From contig NZ_QLUW01000005.1 in assembly GCF_003268025.1 (NCBI RefSeq), positions 248,001-312,000 of the forward strand: DNA of 64,000 nt, given 5' to 3'. Positions 52,491 to 60,861 of this stretch are shown piece by piece. The DNA is from Paenibacillus montanisoli (lineage in GTDB: Bacteria; Bacillota; Bacilli; Paenibacillales; Paenibacillaceae). The notes beneath the pieces are model-generated. The model saw only the letters and a program-made list of their open reading frames with translations, was not told the DNA's origin and made no database searches. Each line of letters begins with the position of its first letter. Within the stretch, counting starts at the first letter, position 1. The position numbers and the translations under genes are program-made.

Positions 52491-54089
52491 ATGAGGAAGG
52501 CACGACGATTTGGGCTTTTTTTGTTATCTTTAACCGTTTGTTTAGCTGCACTGCTGCCAATGGCAAGCGCCTCGGCAGCCGGAACATCGAGTGCGTCCGT
52601 CACGACGGACGCGCAAACGGCCGCTAAGCTCGGCCTGCTGCTCGGTGATGGCAGCGGCGTTTCGGACGCGTATTTGGCTAAGACCTCCACGCGCATGCAA
52701 GCCGCGATCATTTCCCTGCGCCTTCAAGGCAAGCTCGCTGAAGCAGAGGCCTATAAAGGCGACGGAAGCAGCTTCAAGGACGCTTCTCTCGTAGGCACGA
52801 CCAACCGAAAGATTCTCGCCTATCTGCATCATCATGCCGAGCTCGGCTGGAACGGCACGGGCGGCGGCAAATTCGACCCGCTCGCAACCATTACCGCGCA
52901 GCAGTTCTATAAAGTGCTGCTGGAGGTACTGGGGTACAAATCCGGCACGGCCTATACTTACAGCGGCACGCTTGCTTTTGCCGCGGGCAAAGGGCTGAAG
53001 AACATTGCGGGCGCCTCTGCATTGTCGAACGCCGACATCGCTACGGCGCTGATCGAGGCGCTGAACGCGACCGGCAGCGCGGGCTCCACGCTCTTCGCAC
53101 AGCTGCAGCAAAGAAAGGTCATCGACGCATCGGCCCAGCTTCCGTCCGGCGAGCGGATCGGCCTCGGCAAGGCGGCCGATGTAGGCACCTATTTAACGGA
53201 CAGCAAGGGGCGGACGCTGTACTTCTTCACGAAGGACGCCGCCAATCTGGAAGCCTGCCAAGGTCAATGCTTGCAGGCATGGCCGATCTTCTATGCCGAC
53301 CAACTGCAAATTCCGGCCTCGCTGAACGCGAGCGACTTCGGAGTTTACACCCGTGCCGACGGCACGAAGCAATCGACTTATAAAGGATGGCCGCTCTACT
53401 ACTTCGTCAAAGACGCCAAGGCCGGCGATGTGCTGGGCGAGAACGTGAACGGCGTCTGGTTCGTCGCTAAATCGGACTATGCCGCCATGCTCGGCACGTC
53501 TGTTGAGCTCGGCAACTATTTGACGGACGCGAACGGACGGACTCTGTACTATTTTGACAAGGATACACCGGATCGCAGCGTGTGCGAAGGCCAGTGCCTC
53601 GTGAATTGGCCGGCTTACCACGCTGATGGCGACAGCGCGCCGACCGGCGTTGCAAGCGGCGATTTCGGCACCATCACGCGTTCGGACGGCAGCAAGCAAT
53701 CGACTTATAAAGGCTACCCGCTCTATTATTTCATTAAGGACACCAAGCACGGCGATTTCAACGGTCAAGATGTCAATAAGGTGTGGTATGTCATTAACCC
53801 CGCCACGTTCAAAGGCACGACGGCCGCCGCGGCGGTCAAAACCTATCGCGTCGACATCAAGGACTATTCGTTCGGCATCGGTCCGTTAACGGTCGAAGCC
53901 GGTTCCAAAATCGTATTCACCAACTACGACGATATGGAGCATAACGCCGTTGCGGCCGACGGCAGCTTCAGCACGCCGATGCTTAAGAAGGGCGAATCGT
54001 ATACGATCACGGTCAATAAACCGGGTACGTACGATTATTTCTGCGAAGCCCATAAGAAGTTCATGACGGGTCAAATTATAGTGAAATGA
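52491..54089 (+). CDS. Exported protein with two COG4315 repeats and a C-terminal cupredoxin domain
   Basis: 532 residues. A signal peptide ends near SASA (about residue 29). Residues about 40-215 are Ala/Gly-rich and unrecognised, perhaps S-layer-related. Two copies of the COG4315 'secreted repeat' follow (about 230-325 and 340-435): TYLTDSKGRTLYFFTKD and NYLTDANGRTLYYFDKD, each with C-x-G-Q-C-L before WP. The last 95 residues are a cupredoxin with all four type-1 copper ligands: His in DDMEHNAV, then Cys, His and Met in YFCEAHKKFM. A role in extracytoplasmic electron transfer or copper binding is likely. AAGGAGGAAG precedes the ATG. Confidence 0.87.
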   Translation: MRKARRFGLFLLSLTVCLAALLPMASASAAGTSSASVTTDAQTAAKLGLLLGDGSGVSDAYLAKTSTRMQAAIISLRLQGKLAEAEAYKGDGSSFKDASLVGTTNRKILAYLHHHAELGWNGTGGGKFDPLATITAQQFYKVLLEVLGYKSGTAYTYSGTLAFAAGKGLKNIAGASALSNADIATALIEALNATGSAGSTLFAQLQQRKVIDASAQLPSGERIGLGKAADVGTYLTDSKGRTLYFFTKDAANLEACQGQCLQAWPIFYADQLQIPASLNASDFGVYTRADGTKQSTYKGWPLYYFVKDAKAGDVLGENVNGVWFVAKSDYAAMLGTSVELGNYLTDANGRTLYYFDKDTPDRSVCEGQCLVNWPAYHADGDSAPTGVASGDFGTITRSDGSKQSTYKGYPLYYFIKDTKHGDFNGQDVNKVWYVINPATFKGTTAAAAVKTYRVDIKDYSFGIGPLTVEAGSKIVFTNYDDMEHNAVAADGSFSTPMLKKGESYTITVNKPGTYDYFCEAHKKFMTGQIIVK

Positions 54090-54093
54090 GTGA

Positions 54094-54885
54094 ATGCCGA
54101 TGAGGAAGGTTGCACGGAACAAGCGAAGAGTCGCGATGTCTGCAGGAACGCTGGCCGCTTTGTTCCTGCTGCTTAGTCTAGTACTGGCCGCTTGCGGCAG
54201 GAACGACAGCCCGAACACGGCGGATCATGGCAGCCACAATGACATGGCGGTGAACGGGACCGCGAATGAAGGCACTGGCAATGCGGCAGCTGATGGGGCT
54301 TCGACCGGCGACGAACCTGCCGCCGATCCTGCTCCGCAAGCGGACGATGGCGCTTCAAGCGGCAATACGCCTGCGACGGATCCTGCTCCGCAAACCGATG
54401 ACAGCGGCTCAGGCGGCAACGCATCGGCTGCAGATCCATCCGACGCGAAGGCCGGAAATGACGGCAAGCAAAATGCGGAGCCGCCGAAGGATGCCGGAGA
54501 GAAGCCGGATGATGCGAAGGCCGAACCGGCCAAAGACACGAAGGCGGATCCACCGCCGGCCCCTAAACCAAAGCCAACTCCGAAGCCGGCGCCTAAGCCG
54601 AAGCCCGCTCCTGTCGACACGAAGCCGAAGACGTATGTCGTCGAGATCAAGGAGTTCGCTTTTGCCACGGCCAGCCTCACGATCCGCCCGGGCGATTCGG
54701 TCAAATTCATCAACCGCGACACAGTGAAGCACACGGCTACCGCCGATGACGGAAGCAGCTTCGATACGGGTCTCCTCGGCCAAGACGAGGAGAAGACGGT
54801 CACCTTTGACAAAGAAGGCGAATTCCCTTACCACTGCGCGCCCCATCCGGCGATGCAGGCCACCATTATCGTCTCTGCCAAGTAG
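54094..54885 (+). CDS. Cupredoxin-domain lipoprotein with long disordered linker
   Basis: 263 residues. A lipoprotein signal ends in the lipobox LVLAAC. A linker of about 130 residues, rich in Ala, Asp, Gly, Lys and Pro with KPKPTPKPAPKPKPAP repeats, could span the cell wall. The C-terminal 95 residues are a cupredoxin with His in TVKHTATAD and Cys-His-Met in YHCAPHPAMQAT, all copper ligands present. The gene starts 4 bp after the preceding cupredoxin gene, so the two proteins probably work together. The start may be the second ATG, at 54100. Confidence 0.88.
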   Translation: MPMRKVARNKRRVAMSAGTLAALFLLLSLVLAACGRNDSPNTADHGSHNDMAVNGTANEGTGNAAADGASTGDEPAADPAPQADDGASSGNTPATDPAPQTDDSGSGGNASAADPSDAKAGNDGKQNAEPPKDAGEKPDDAKAEPAKDTKADPPPAPKPKPTPKPAPKPKPAPVDTKPKTYVVEIKEFAFATASLTIRPGDSVKFINRDTVKHTATADDGSSFDTGLLGQDEEKTVTFDKEGEFPYHCAPHPAMQATIIVSAK

Positions 54886-54906
54886 CAGCAATCCGATCCG
54901 CACGAT

Positions 54907-54950
54907 TAAGGGTAACCGCCATAAAACGGTTACCCTCTCTGCGTTATTTT
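54907..54950 (+). terminator. Terminator of the cupredoxin operon
   Basis: AGGGTAACCG (54909-54918) pairs perfectly with 54927-54936. The downstream tract is only moderately T-rich (CTCTGCGTTATTTTG), so some read-through to the sigma gene is possible. Confidence 0.7.
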
Positions 54951-54990
54951 GATAAGATTTAGGCATGAAGTCTGTTCTGGAGGCTGAGGT

Positions 54991-55563
54991 ATGCACAATC
55001 TTGCCGATCACGAATTGATGCTGCTCATCAAAGCCAAGCAGCACAAGGCGCTTTCCGTCCTGTACGACCGGTACGCGGCGCTTGTGTACTCCTTCGCCCT
55101 GAAGGCGCTAAAGGAGGAGCAGTCCGCGCGGGACATCGTCCAATCCGTATTCATGCGGCTGTGGACGACGGAATCGGACTATAACCCGGACAAAGGCCGC
55201 TTCACGAGCTGGCTGCTGACCGTGACCCGGAATATGACGACCGACTGGCTGCGCAAGCAGCGGCGCATCAACGCCCAGCTTCTCCCGTATGCGCCGGAGG
55301 AGCTGGAGCGCATCCCGGATGCAGCCGTCGCTTCGCCGGAGGAAAGCGCCGAGCGGCAATCGCTCAAGGAACAAATCCGCGGCGCATACCGCCATTTAAG
55401 CTCGCAGCAAATCATGCTCCTGGAGCATTTCTATTGGCAGGGCTACAGCTTAAGCGAGCTGGCCGCCGCCTATAACCAGCCGCTCGGCACGGTGAAGAAT
55501 AGGCTGCATCAAACGCTCAAAATATTACGCAGACATTTGCCGGCGGAAGAGGAGGGAATGTGA
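54991..55563 (+). CDS. ECF-type RNA polymerase sigma factor
   Basis: 190 residues. Region 2 is at about 20-90 (LYDRYAALVYSFALKALKEE, QSARDIVQSVFMRLWT, FTSWLLTVTRNMTTDWLRKQ) and region 4 at about 130-180 (LSSQQIMLLEHFYWQGYSLS, ELAAAYNQPLGTVKNRLHQT). Resembles SigK/SigW-like ECF factors of the RskA-regulated group. GGAGGCTGAGG precedes the ATG. It overlaps the anti-sigma gene by one base. It may control the cupredoxin genes just upstream, which is inference from position. Confidence 0.93.
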   Translation: MHNLADHELMLLIKAKQHKALSVLYDRYAALVYSFALKALKEEQSARDIVQSVFMRLWTTESDYNPDKGRFTSWLLTVTRNMTTDWLRKQRRINAQLLPYAPEELERIPDAAVASPEESAERQSLKEQIRGAYRHLSSQQIMLLEHFYWQGYSLSELAAAYNQPLGTVKNRLHQTLKILRRHLPAEEEGM

Positions 55564-56357
55564 TGGAGAACAAAAATATGCCGTCCGCATCTCCATGCGA
55601 GCTTTGCCTGGAATACGTCTCGGGCGCTTGCACGGAAGAAGAATCGCTCGCTTTCGAGCATCATCTCCCTCACTGCCGCAGCTGCCGGAAGGAGCTGGAC
55701 GAATTGCGTACCGCCTGGGAGGCGCTTCCGACCGATATCGAGTGGATCGAGCCGCCTCGCGATCTCAAGAAGCAAGTGATGAGCGCGGCGCTGGCCGTGC
55801 GGCCGGAAGACAGTAACCAGCACTATACCGCAAGCCGTTTTCCGGAACAGCCGGAGAAGCAGACCAAACGTTTTGGAGGAAAGAAGCTGCTTCCCGCGCT
55901 GCTGGCAGCTTCGATTGCGGGCATCGTCCTGATGGCCGCCTGGAATGTGCAGCTGCTGAATAATCAGCAAGCCGCTCCTTTGCCGGTCGAGCAGGCGCTG
56001 CAGGTATCCGCAGCCCAGATCACCGAGCTCGTCTCGCTGAAGGCGCAAGGGCCTCTCGCCGGCGAATCCACCGGCGTCGCTTGCATCGTGGACAACGGCA
56101 AGAGCCGCCAGTTCGTCGTCTACTTATTCGGCGCGGCGCCGACGAAGGGCGAGGAGGCTTACCAAGTATGGCTGATCAAGGACGGCTTGCGCACAAGCGC
56201 CGGCACCTTCCGCGTCGGCGAGGCGGATCGAGGCATTGGTTTACTGGCGATGCCGATGGCGTCGGCGAAACTGGATTTTGACAGCATCGGCATTACGATT
56301 GAACCGGATGACCGGGGCGATCAGCCGCGCGGCACAAAGGTATTCGGGTCGGTCTGA
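55563..56357 (+). CDS. Anti-sigma factor with zinc-binding N terminus and RskA-type C-terminal domain
   Basis: 264 residues. The N-terminal anti-sigma domain has a zinc motif His-x3-Cys-x2-Cys (HHLPHCRSCRKEL at about residues 34-46) plus two early Cys (CELC). A single membrane segment lies at about 112-128 (LLPALLAASIAGIVLMAAW). The extracellular RskA domain follows (QFVVYLFGAAPTKGEEAYQV, WLIKDGLRTSAGTF). It holds the sigma factor at the membrane until a signal triggers proteolysis. Its last 37 bp overlap the 3' end of the convergent helicase gene. Confidence 0.92.
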   Translation: MENKNMPSASPCELCLEYVSGACTEEESLAFEHHLPHCRSCRKELDELRTAWEALPTDIEWIEPPRDLKKQVMSAALAVRPEDSNQHYTASRFPEQPEKQTKRFGGKKLLPALLAASIAGIVLMAAWNVQLLNNQQAAPLPVEQALQVSAAQITELVSLKAQGPLAGESTGVACIVDNGKSRQFVVYLFGAAPTKGEEAYQVWLIKDGLRTSAGTFRVGEADRGIGLLAMPMASAKLDFDSIGITIEPDDRGDQPRGTKVFGSV

Positions 56358-58723
56358 GCCGCATCGCCGCGCCGCAGTACGCTGTAATTCCGCCACTCCG
56401 GCGGCAAAAGCCGATTATATTGGGGCTGCAGGTAGCGGTCGTCAATCAGCAGCAAGCATCCGCGGTCTTGCTCGGAGCGGATAAGGCGCCCGCCTGCCTG
56501 CAGCACTTTATTCATCCCGGGATACAGAAACGCGTATTCGAAGCCGTTTCGCCCGCTGCGGTCGAAGTATGCCTTCATAATGTCGCGCTCCAGCCCGATT
56601 TGCGGCAGCCCGACCCCGACCACAACGACGCCCGTCAGCCGGTCTCCGACCAGATCGATCCCCTCGGAGAACATGCCGCCCATCACGGCAAAACCAACCA
56701 GCGTATCCTCGGAGCCCCCTTGAAATGCAGACAGAAACGCCTCCCGCTCCTCCTCGGCCATCCCTTGCGTCTGTATGATCGTTCGAACGCCGCCTGCCGG
56801 CTCGCCCCCCGTATCCCCATCGCAGCCGACATATATGCAGTACTGCTCATAGGCGTCTTTCATGTAGGCGTACGATGGGAAAAACACCAAATAATTGCCC
56901 TTCAGCTCCTTCGTCAGCTTGCCGATGAGCGACGCGATCGGCGCCTTTGTCCGCTCCCGATCCTGGTACCGGGTCGACAGCGGCGCGATCGTCACCTCCA
57001 GCTGCTCCGCCGAGAACGGCGACGGAATGACGATCGAATAATCGCCGCCCTCGCCCCCGCTTCCGCCCAGCATATCCATGAAATAGTGAAGCGGCGTCAG
57101 CGTCGCCGAGAAAAACACCATCGCCTTATAGGCCTTGCTCATTACGCGCAGCAGATGCGAAGGGTCAAGGCAGAACAGCTTCGTCTGCACGTCACTGCGC
57201 ACAACTTCCGTATAAGCGATGTACCGCTCATCGAACAACTCCGCGATGCGCACGAAGCTTTGGCAGCGAAAATACAGCTCCAGCAGCTGCGGGTTCCCCC
57301 CGCTTCCGCCGCTTCCGCCGCCGCCGGCCAGCAGCTCCCTCTCCGCCGCCGCCGCAAAATGCCCCACCAGCTCCACCAGCGTTTGCGGCAGCTCCTCCGT
57401 TACATCCTGACGCGATTCGCCGATCGATTTGCGCTGCGCGATGTAATAATCGTTGACCGCCTTCGCCGCCTTATGGATCTCGGCGGAAACGCCTTTGAAC
57501 GCGCGCTGCGCCTCTAGAAAATCCGCTTTGTTCAACTCGCTCGAATACATTTCCCGCGCCCTGTCGACCAGGTTATGCGCCTCGTCAACAAGCACGGCCG
57601 TCCGCCGCTTCTGCTCCTCGAATAGCCGCTTCAAGCTGACGCGAGGATCGAACACGTAGTTGTAGTCGCCGATCATCGCATCCGCCCCGTAAGCCGCATC
57701 GAGCGAGAACTCGAACGGACAGACGCGGTGCTTGCGCGCATACCGCTCCACCACCTCGCGCGTGATCAACGTCTCATTCGAGCGCAGGTCCAGCAGCGCC
57801 TCGTTAATCCGGTCGTAATGCCCGTCAGCGAAGGGACAATGCTCCTTCGTGCAGCGGACTTCCTCCTGAAAGCAGATCTTCTCTTTAGCCGTCATCGTTA
57901 CGACTTGAATATGCAGCCCCTTGGCCTGCAGCAAGGCAAAGGCCTCCTCCGCCGCGGTGCGCGTAATCGTCTTCGCCGTCAAATACACGAAACGCTGCAG
58001 CACTCCTTCACCGATCGCCTTAACGGATGGAAAGATCGTCGAGATCGTTTTGCCGATGCCCGTGGGAGCCTTGGCAAACAGCTTATGCCCGCCGGCTATG
58101 GACTGATAGACCGCCCCCGCCAGCTTCCGCTGTCCTTCCCGGTAAGATGAGAAAGGAAACGCCAGCTCCTTAATGCTCCGGTCCCGCAGCGCTTCATGCC
58201 GAATTTGCTGCGCGGCGCAAGCGTAGTAGCAGCTGACCATCTCCTGGACGAATCGCGCCAGCTCCGCTAGCGTCATTGTCTGCCGGAAACGGCGCTCTTC
58301 TTCGCTCTCCACCTGCACATAGGTAAGCTGCACAGCCAGCTCTTCAAGCCCCCGGTCCTTGGCGATCATGTAGGCGTAGCTCTTAGCCTGCGCCCAGTGC
58401 ACGGGATACGTATGCCCGATTTCCTCCGGCAGCCGCCCCGCGGTGGACTTGATCTCGTCAATGACAATAAGCCCGTCCTCATCATCCGCGGCGAGCAATC
58501 CGTCGCAGCGTCCGTCGATGACAAAGAGAAGTCCTTCCATCGCAATCTCCGCGCTGACGTACACTTCCTTCTCGTCCAGCTCGCCGTACTGCTTCTGAAT
58601 GCGCTGATGTGCCTTCGTTCCCTCGGTCATCGAGCAGACCGCATGAAACCCCGATTCGATATCGCCGCCCCGGTAGGCGTATTCCACCAAAGCGCGCACC
58701 GACAGCTCCACTCTTTCCCGCAT
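56321..58723 (-). CDS. PD-(D/E)XK nuclease fused to XPD/DinG-type iron-sulfur helicase
   Basis: 800 residues. The N-terminal 130 residues look like a RecB/Cas4-type nuclease: FVIDGRCDG (D74), VIDEIKS (E90, K92) and the QxxxY element QAKSY (111-115). The helicase part has Walker A APTGIGKT (220-227), four Cys suited to a 4Fe-4S cluster (C284, C291, C296, C335), DEAH (380-383), FFSATL, SEGIDL and QAGGRLIRS. XPD/DinG helicases unwind DNA 5' to 3' in repair. There is no obvious partner gene. GGGAGATGCC lies before the ATG. Its 3' end overlaps the anti-sigma gene. Confidence 0.88.
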   Translation of the reverse strand: MRERVELSVRALVEYAYRGGDIESGFHAVCSMTEGTKAHQRIQKQYGELDEKEVYVSAEIAMEGLLFVIDGRCDGLLAADDEDGLIVIDEIKSTAGRLPEEIGHTYPVHWAQAKSYAYMIAKDRGLEELAVQLTYVQVESEEERRFRQTMTLAELARFVQEMVSCYYACAAQQIRHEALRDRSIKELAFPFSSYREGQRKLAGAVYQSIAGGHKLFAKAPTGIGKTISTIFPSVKAIGEGVLQRFVYLTAKTITRTAAEEAFALLQAKGLHIQVVTMTAKEKICFQEEVRCTKEHCPFADGHYDRINEALLDLRSNETLITREVVERYARKHRVCPFEFSLDAAYGADAMIGDYNYVFDPRVSLKRLFEEQKRRTAVLVDEAHNLVDRAREMYSSELNKADFLEAQRAFKGVSAEIHKAAKAVNDYYIAQRKSIGESRQDVTEELPQTLVELVGHFAAAAERELLAGGGGSGGSGGNPQLLELYFRCQSFVRIAELFDERYIAYTEVVRSDVQTKLFCLDPSHLLRVMSKAYKAMVFFSATLTPLHYFMDMLGGSGGEGGDYSIVIPSPFSAEQLEVTIAPLSTRYQDRERTKAPIASLIGKLTKELKGNYLVFFPSYAYMKDAYEQYCIYVGCDGDTGGEPAGGVRTIIQTQGMAEEEREAFLSAFQGGSEDTLVGFAVMGGMFSEGIDLVGDRLTGVVVVGVGLPQIGLERDIMKAYFDRSGRNGFEYAFLYPGMNKVLQAGGRLIRSEQDRGCLLLIDDRYLQPQYNRLLPPEWRNYSVLRRGDAAQTDPNTFVPRG

Positions 58724-58792
58724 GGCATCTCCCTCAAGCCGTATTAGAACATTTGTTCCTCCATTGTACCACAGATCATGTGCGGGCAGACA

Positions 58793-58832
58793 AAAAACAG
58801 CCCTTAACGAAAATTCGTTAAGGGCTGTTTAT
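58793..58832 (-). terminator. Terminator of the cold-shock gene
   Basis: AACAGCCCTTAACGA at 58796-58810 pairs perfectly with 58815-58829. On the minus strand TTTTTTG follows. It lies 20 bp beyond the csp stop. Confidence 0.92.
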
Positions 58833-58846
58833 GGCTCGTTATAAAA

Positions 58847-59047
58847 CTACAGTTTTACAACGTTTTCTGCTTGTGGTCCACGGTTGCCTTGAACAACGTT
58901 GAACTCAACGCGTTGGCCTTCGTCAAGCGTTTTGAAGCCTTCACCTACGATTGCGGAGAAGTGTACGAATACATCGTTGCCGCCTTCAACTTCGATGAAG
59001 CCGAAACCTTTCTCTGCGTTAAACCATTTAACTGTTCCTGTTTGCAT
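58847..59047 (-). CDS. cspB: Cold-shock protein (CspB/CspD type)
   Basis: 66 residues, the family length. Both RNA-binding motifs are complete: KGFGFIEV (RNP1) and VFVHFSAI (RNP2), followed by [21 protein letters not shown]. It binds single-stranded RNA and prevents secondary structure as an RNA chaperone. GGAGGTAATTCCTA precedes the ATG. A leader of about 140 nt, a strong hairpin in it and a clear terminator make this a typical monocistronic cold-shock unit. Confidence 0.96.
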   Translation of the reverse strand: MQTGTVKWFNAEKGFGFIEVEGGNDVFVHFSAIVGEGFKTLDEGQRVEFNVVQGNRGPQAENVVKL

Positions 59048-59226
59048 TAGGAATTACCTCCAAAATTAAATTAACATGTACTTTTTTCTTCGTTTTTGCG
59101 AAATAAAAAAATCACACATTGAAAAAGGTACCATCTCGCACAAATGACAACCCTTTTCAATATGTGAATTCAGGTTCGTTCTTTTATGACTAAGATCATA
59201 TTAGCATAACCATATGTGAAAAGCAA
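59048..59226 (-). promoter_or_regulatory. Promoter and long structured leader of the cold-shock gene
   Basis: On the minus strand TTGCTT (59221-59226), a 17-bp spacer and TAATAT (59198-59203) predict a start near 59190 and a leader of about 140 nt. In it, CACATATTGAAAAGGGT (59150-59166 reversed) pairs with ACCTTTTTCAATGTG (59115-59129 reversed), a long imperfect hairpin. Such long leaders control translation of csp genes on cold shift in other bacteria. The A/T-rich remainder holds no gene. Confidence 0.7.
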
Positions 59227-59358
59227 TGTGGTACCATTTGTTAGCGAGTATGTCTAATTCAATTGTGATCCGGCCGCAAAGCGCAAGCAAGTAAGATGCT
59301 TGCCCTTTGCTATTATGACCGGCCGCTGCCGCTTCCATACGCGAATGGACAAAAAAAT
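59227..59358. repeat. Intergenic region with a 14-bp inverted repeat
   Basis: GCAAAGCGCAAGCA (59276-59289) and TGCTTGCCCTTTGC (59297-59310) form a stem with one mismatch pair and a 7-base loop, inside an outer GGCCG/CGGCC pair. No T-run follows on either strand. It may end the E1-like gene transcript or be a REP-like element. No gene is seen. Confidence 0.45.
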
Positions 59359-60513
59359 TCAGGATCCGACATAACGATCATACAACGATTGGGCCCGCGC
59401 CCGATCTTCCGTTCCCTGCACGAGCACGCGACCGTCGGCAAACAGGACAAGCCGCTCTCCCTCCGGGAGCGCTGCCTTCAGAAGATACGGATTGCGCTGC
59501 ACGTCGCAGGCAGGCGCAAGCTTCGCGCTCATCTGCTCCAGATCAAGCGGTTTCTTTCCGTTGATTTGCACCGTTTCTCTGCCGCACAGCGTCACGGCTC
59601 CGCCGTCGCCCGCCGCATGCAGCGACGGGTACTCCCGCAAACCGCAGGTCGGACAGTCCGGTCTTGGCGGCGGCAGCTTCAAATCCATGCTCTGATACTG
59701 CCAGATCTCAAGCGAGAGCAGCCCTTTCCGCTGCGCCCCCTCTGCGCCTACGATAAATTTCAGCGCCTCCACCGCTTGAAACGAAGCGATGATATCAACG
59801 ATTGGCGATATGACGCCTACTGTATCGCAAGTGTCTCCGCCGCTGTCGCCGGCGCCCAGCAGGCACCGGAGGCAAGACGTCTTGCCGGGTATGAATACGG
59901 CTGTCATGCCGTGCGAGCTTACGGCGCCGCCATAGATGAACGGAATGCCCCGCTTGAAGCACACGTCGTTCAGCAGCAGCCGCGTCTGGAAATTGTCCGT
60001 CCCGTCCAGCACGAGATCGACGCCATCCAGCAGCTCCTCCGCATTCTCCGCTGTCACATGCGAGACGATCGCCTCAACGAAGACGTCGCCGTTAATGCGC
60101 GCGAGCTTCCGCTGGGCGGCGACGGCTTTGGGTCTAGCCTGCCGGGCATCGTCTTCGTCGTACAGCATCTGACGCTGCAAATTGCTCCGCTCCACATAGT
60201 CGCGGTCGATAATCCGCAGCGTGCCAACGCCCGCTCTGGCCATATGGTTCGCGATGACGGTGCCGAGCGCGCCCATCCCGACGACGGCAACCGTTGCCGC
60301 TTCAAGCTTCTGCTGGCCGCTCCTGCCGATCGGCGGGAACAGCATTTGCCTGGAATAGCGCTCTCTCTGCCGGTCCGGGTCCATAGAAGCACCTGCGGAC
60401 CTTCTGCCGTCCTCCTCCACGAGACCGTCGAAACACTCTAGCTCCGCAGACGGCTGATCCTCATCATGGGCTGGCGGCGACGGATATTGTTCATCAAAAA
60501 CGCTCACGCACAA
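59359..60513 (-). CDS. E1-like (MoeB/ThiF family) adenylyltransferase
   Basis: About 384 residues. A TTG at 60513 has GGAGAGGAG five bases upstream; an ATG at 60567 extends the frame but has no site, so the start is uncertain. The enzyme begins in earnest at RQRERYSRQMLFPPIG. ATP loop VVGMGALGTVIANHMA, DGTDNFQTR, the catalytic Cys in GGDTCDTVGVISP (C229) and four zinc Cys (CLRC at 214/217, CPTC at 287/290) are present. It adenylates the C-terminal Gly of ubiquitin-like sulfur carriers. Its apparent partner is the MoaD/ThiS-like gene 66 bp upstream (12 bp if the ATG is used). Confidence 0.86.
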   Translation of the reverse strand: MCVSVFDEQYPSPPAHDEDQPSAELECFDGLVEEDGRRSAGASMDPDRQRERYSRQMLFPPIGRSGQQKLEAATVAVVGMGALGTVIANHMARAGVGTLRIIDRDYVERSNLQRQMLYDEDDARQARPKAVAAQRKLARINGDVFVEAIVSHVTAENAEELLDGVDLVLDGTDNFQTRLLLNDVCFKRGIPFIYGGAVSSHGMTAVFIPGKTSCLRCLLGAGDSGGDTCDTVGVISPIVDIIASFQAVEALKFIVGAEGAQRKGLLSLEIWQYQSMDLKLPPPRPDCPTCGLREYPSLHAAGDGGAVTLCGRETVQINGKKPLDLEQMSAKLAPACDVQRNPYLLKAALPEGERLVLFADGRVLVQGTEDRARAQSLYDRYVGS

Positions 60514-60579
60514 TCGTACTCCTCTCCGGGCAAGTCGAGCCGCCCTCTCTAGTGAGGGCAGCTCCATAAATGGTTCCGG

Positions 60580-60861
60580 TTATCCGCCGGAGACAGCCTG
60601 CAGCACGCGCAGCTTATCCCCTGCGGCCAGCGGAATATCCAGCTTCTCCAGCCAAGCAATATTGTCGTCGTTATAGTAAAGCAGCACATGCTTGCGCACC
60701 TCGCCTTGCTCCGTGTACAAATGCACCCTCAACAGCGGATACTCCTGCACGAGCAGCTGCAGCGCTTCTTGAAGCGTCCGTGCTTCCAGCTCGAATTTCG
60801 TCTTGCCCTTCGTACAATCGCTGAGCAGAAGCGGCACAGATACTTGAATACGCACGCGCAT
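60580..60861 (-). CDS. MoaD/ThiS-like ubiquitin-fold protein
   Basis: 93 residues from ATG 60861, whose first base overlaps the stop of the propeller gene (TAATG), so the two are translationally coupled; GAGGAG lies just before. The beta-grasp pattern RIQVSVPLLLSDCTKGKTKF, then ARTLQEALQLLVQEYPLL, ends in AAGDKLRVLQAVSGG with the diagnostic Gly-Gly. The terminal Gly would be adenylated by the adjacent E1-like enzyme and loaded with sulfur, or possibly conjugated to a target. No moaE or thiG gene is present. Slightly longer than usual MoaD (about 80). Confidence 0.84.
   Translation of the reverse strand: MRVRIQVSVPLLLSDCTKGKTKFELEARTLQEALQLLVQEYPLLRVHLYTEQGEVRKHVLLYYNDDNIAWLEKLDIPLAAGDKLRVLQAVSGG

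Noticed and set aside
56420-60441. Plus-strand frames of 365 and 381 residues opposite the helicase and E1-like genes
   Set aside because: These are antisense shadows; the minus-strand genes carry full catalytic motifs.
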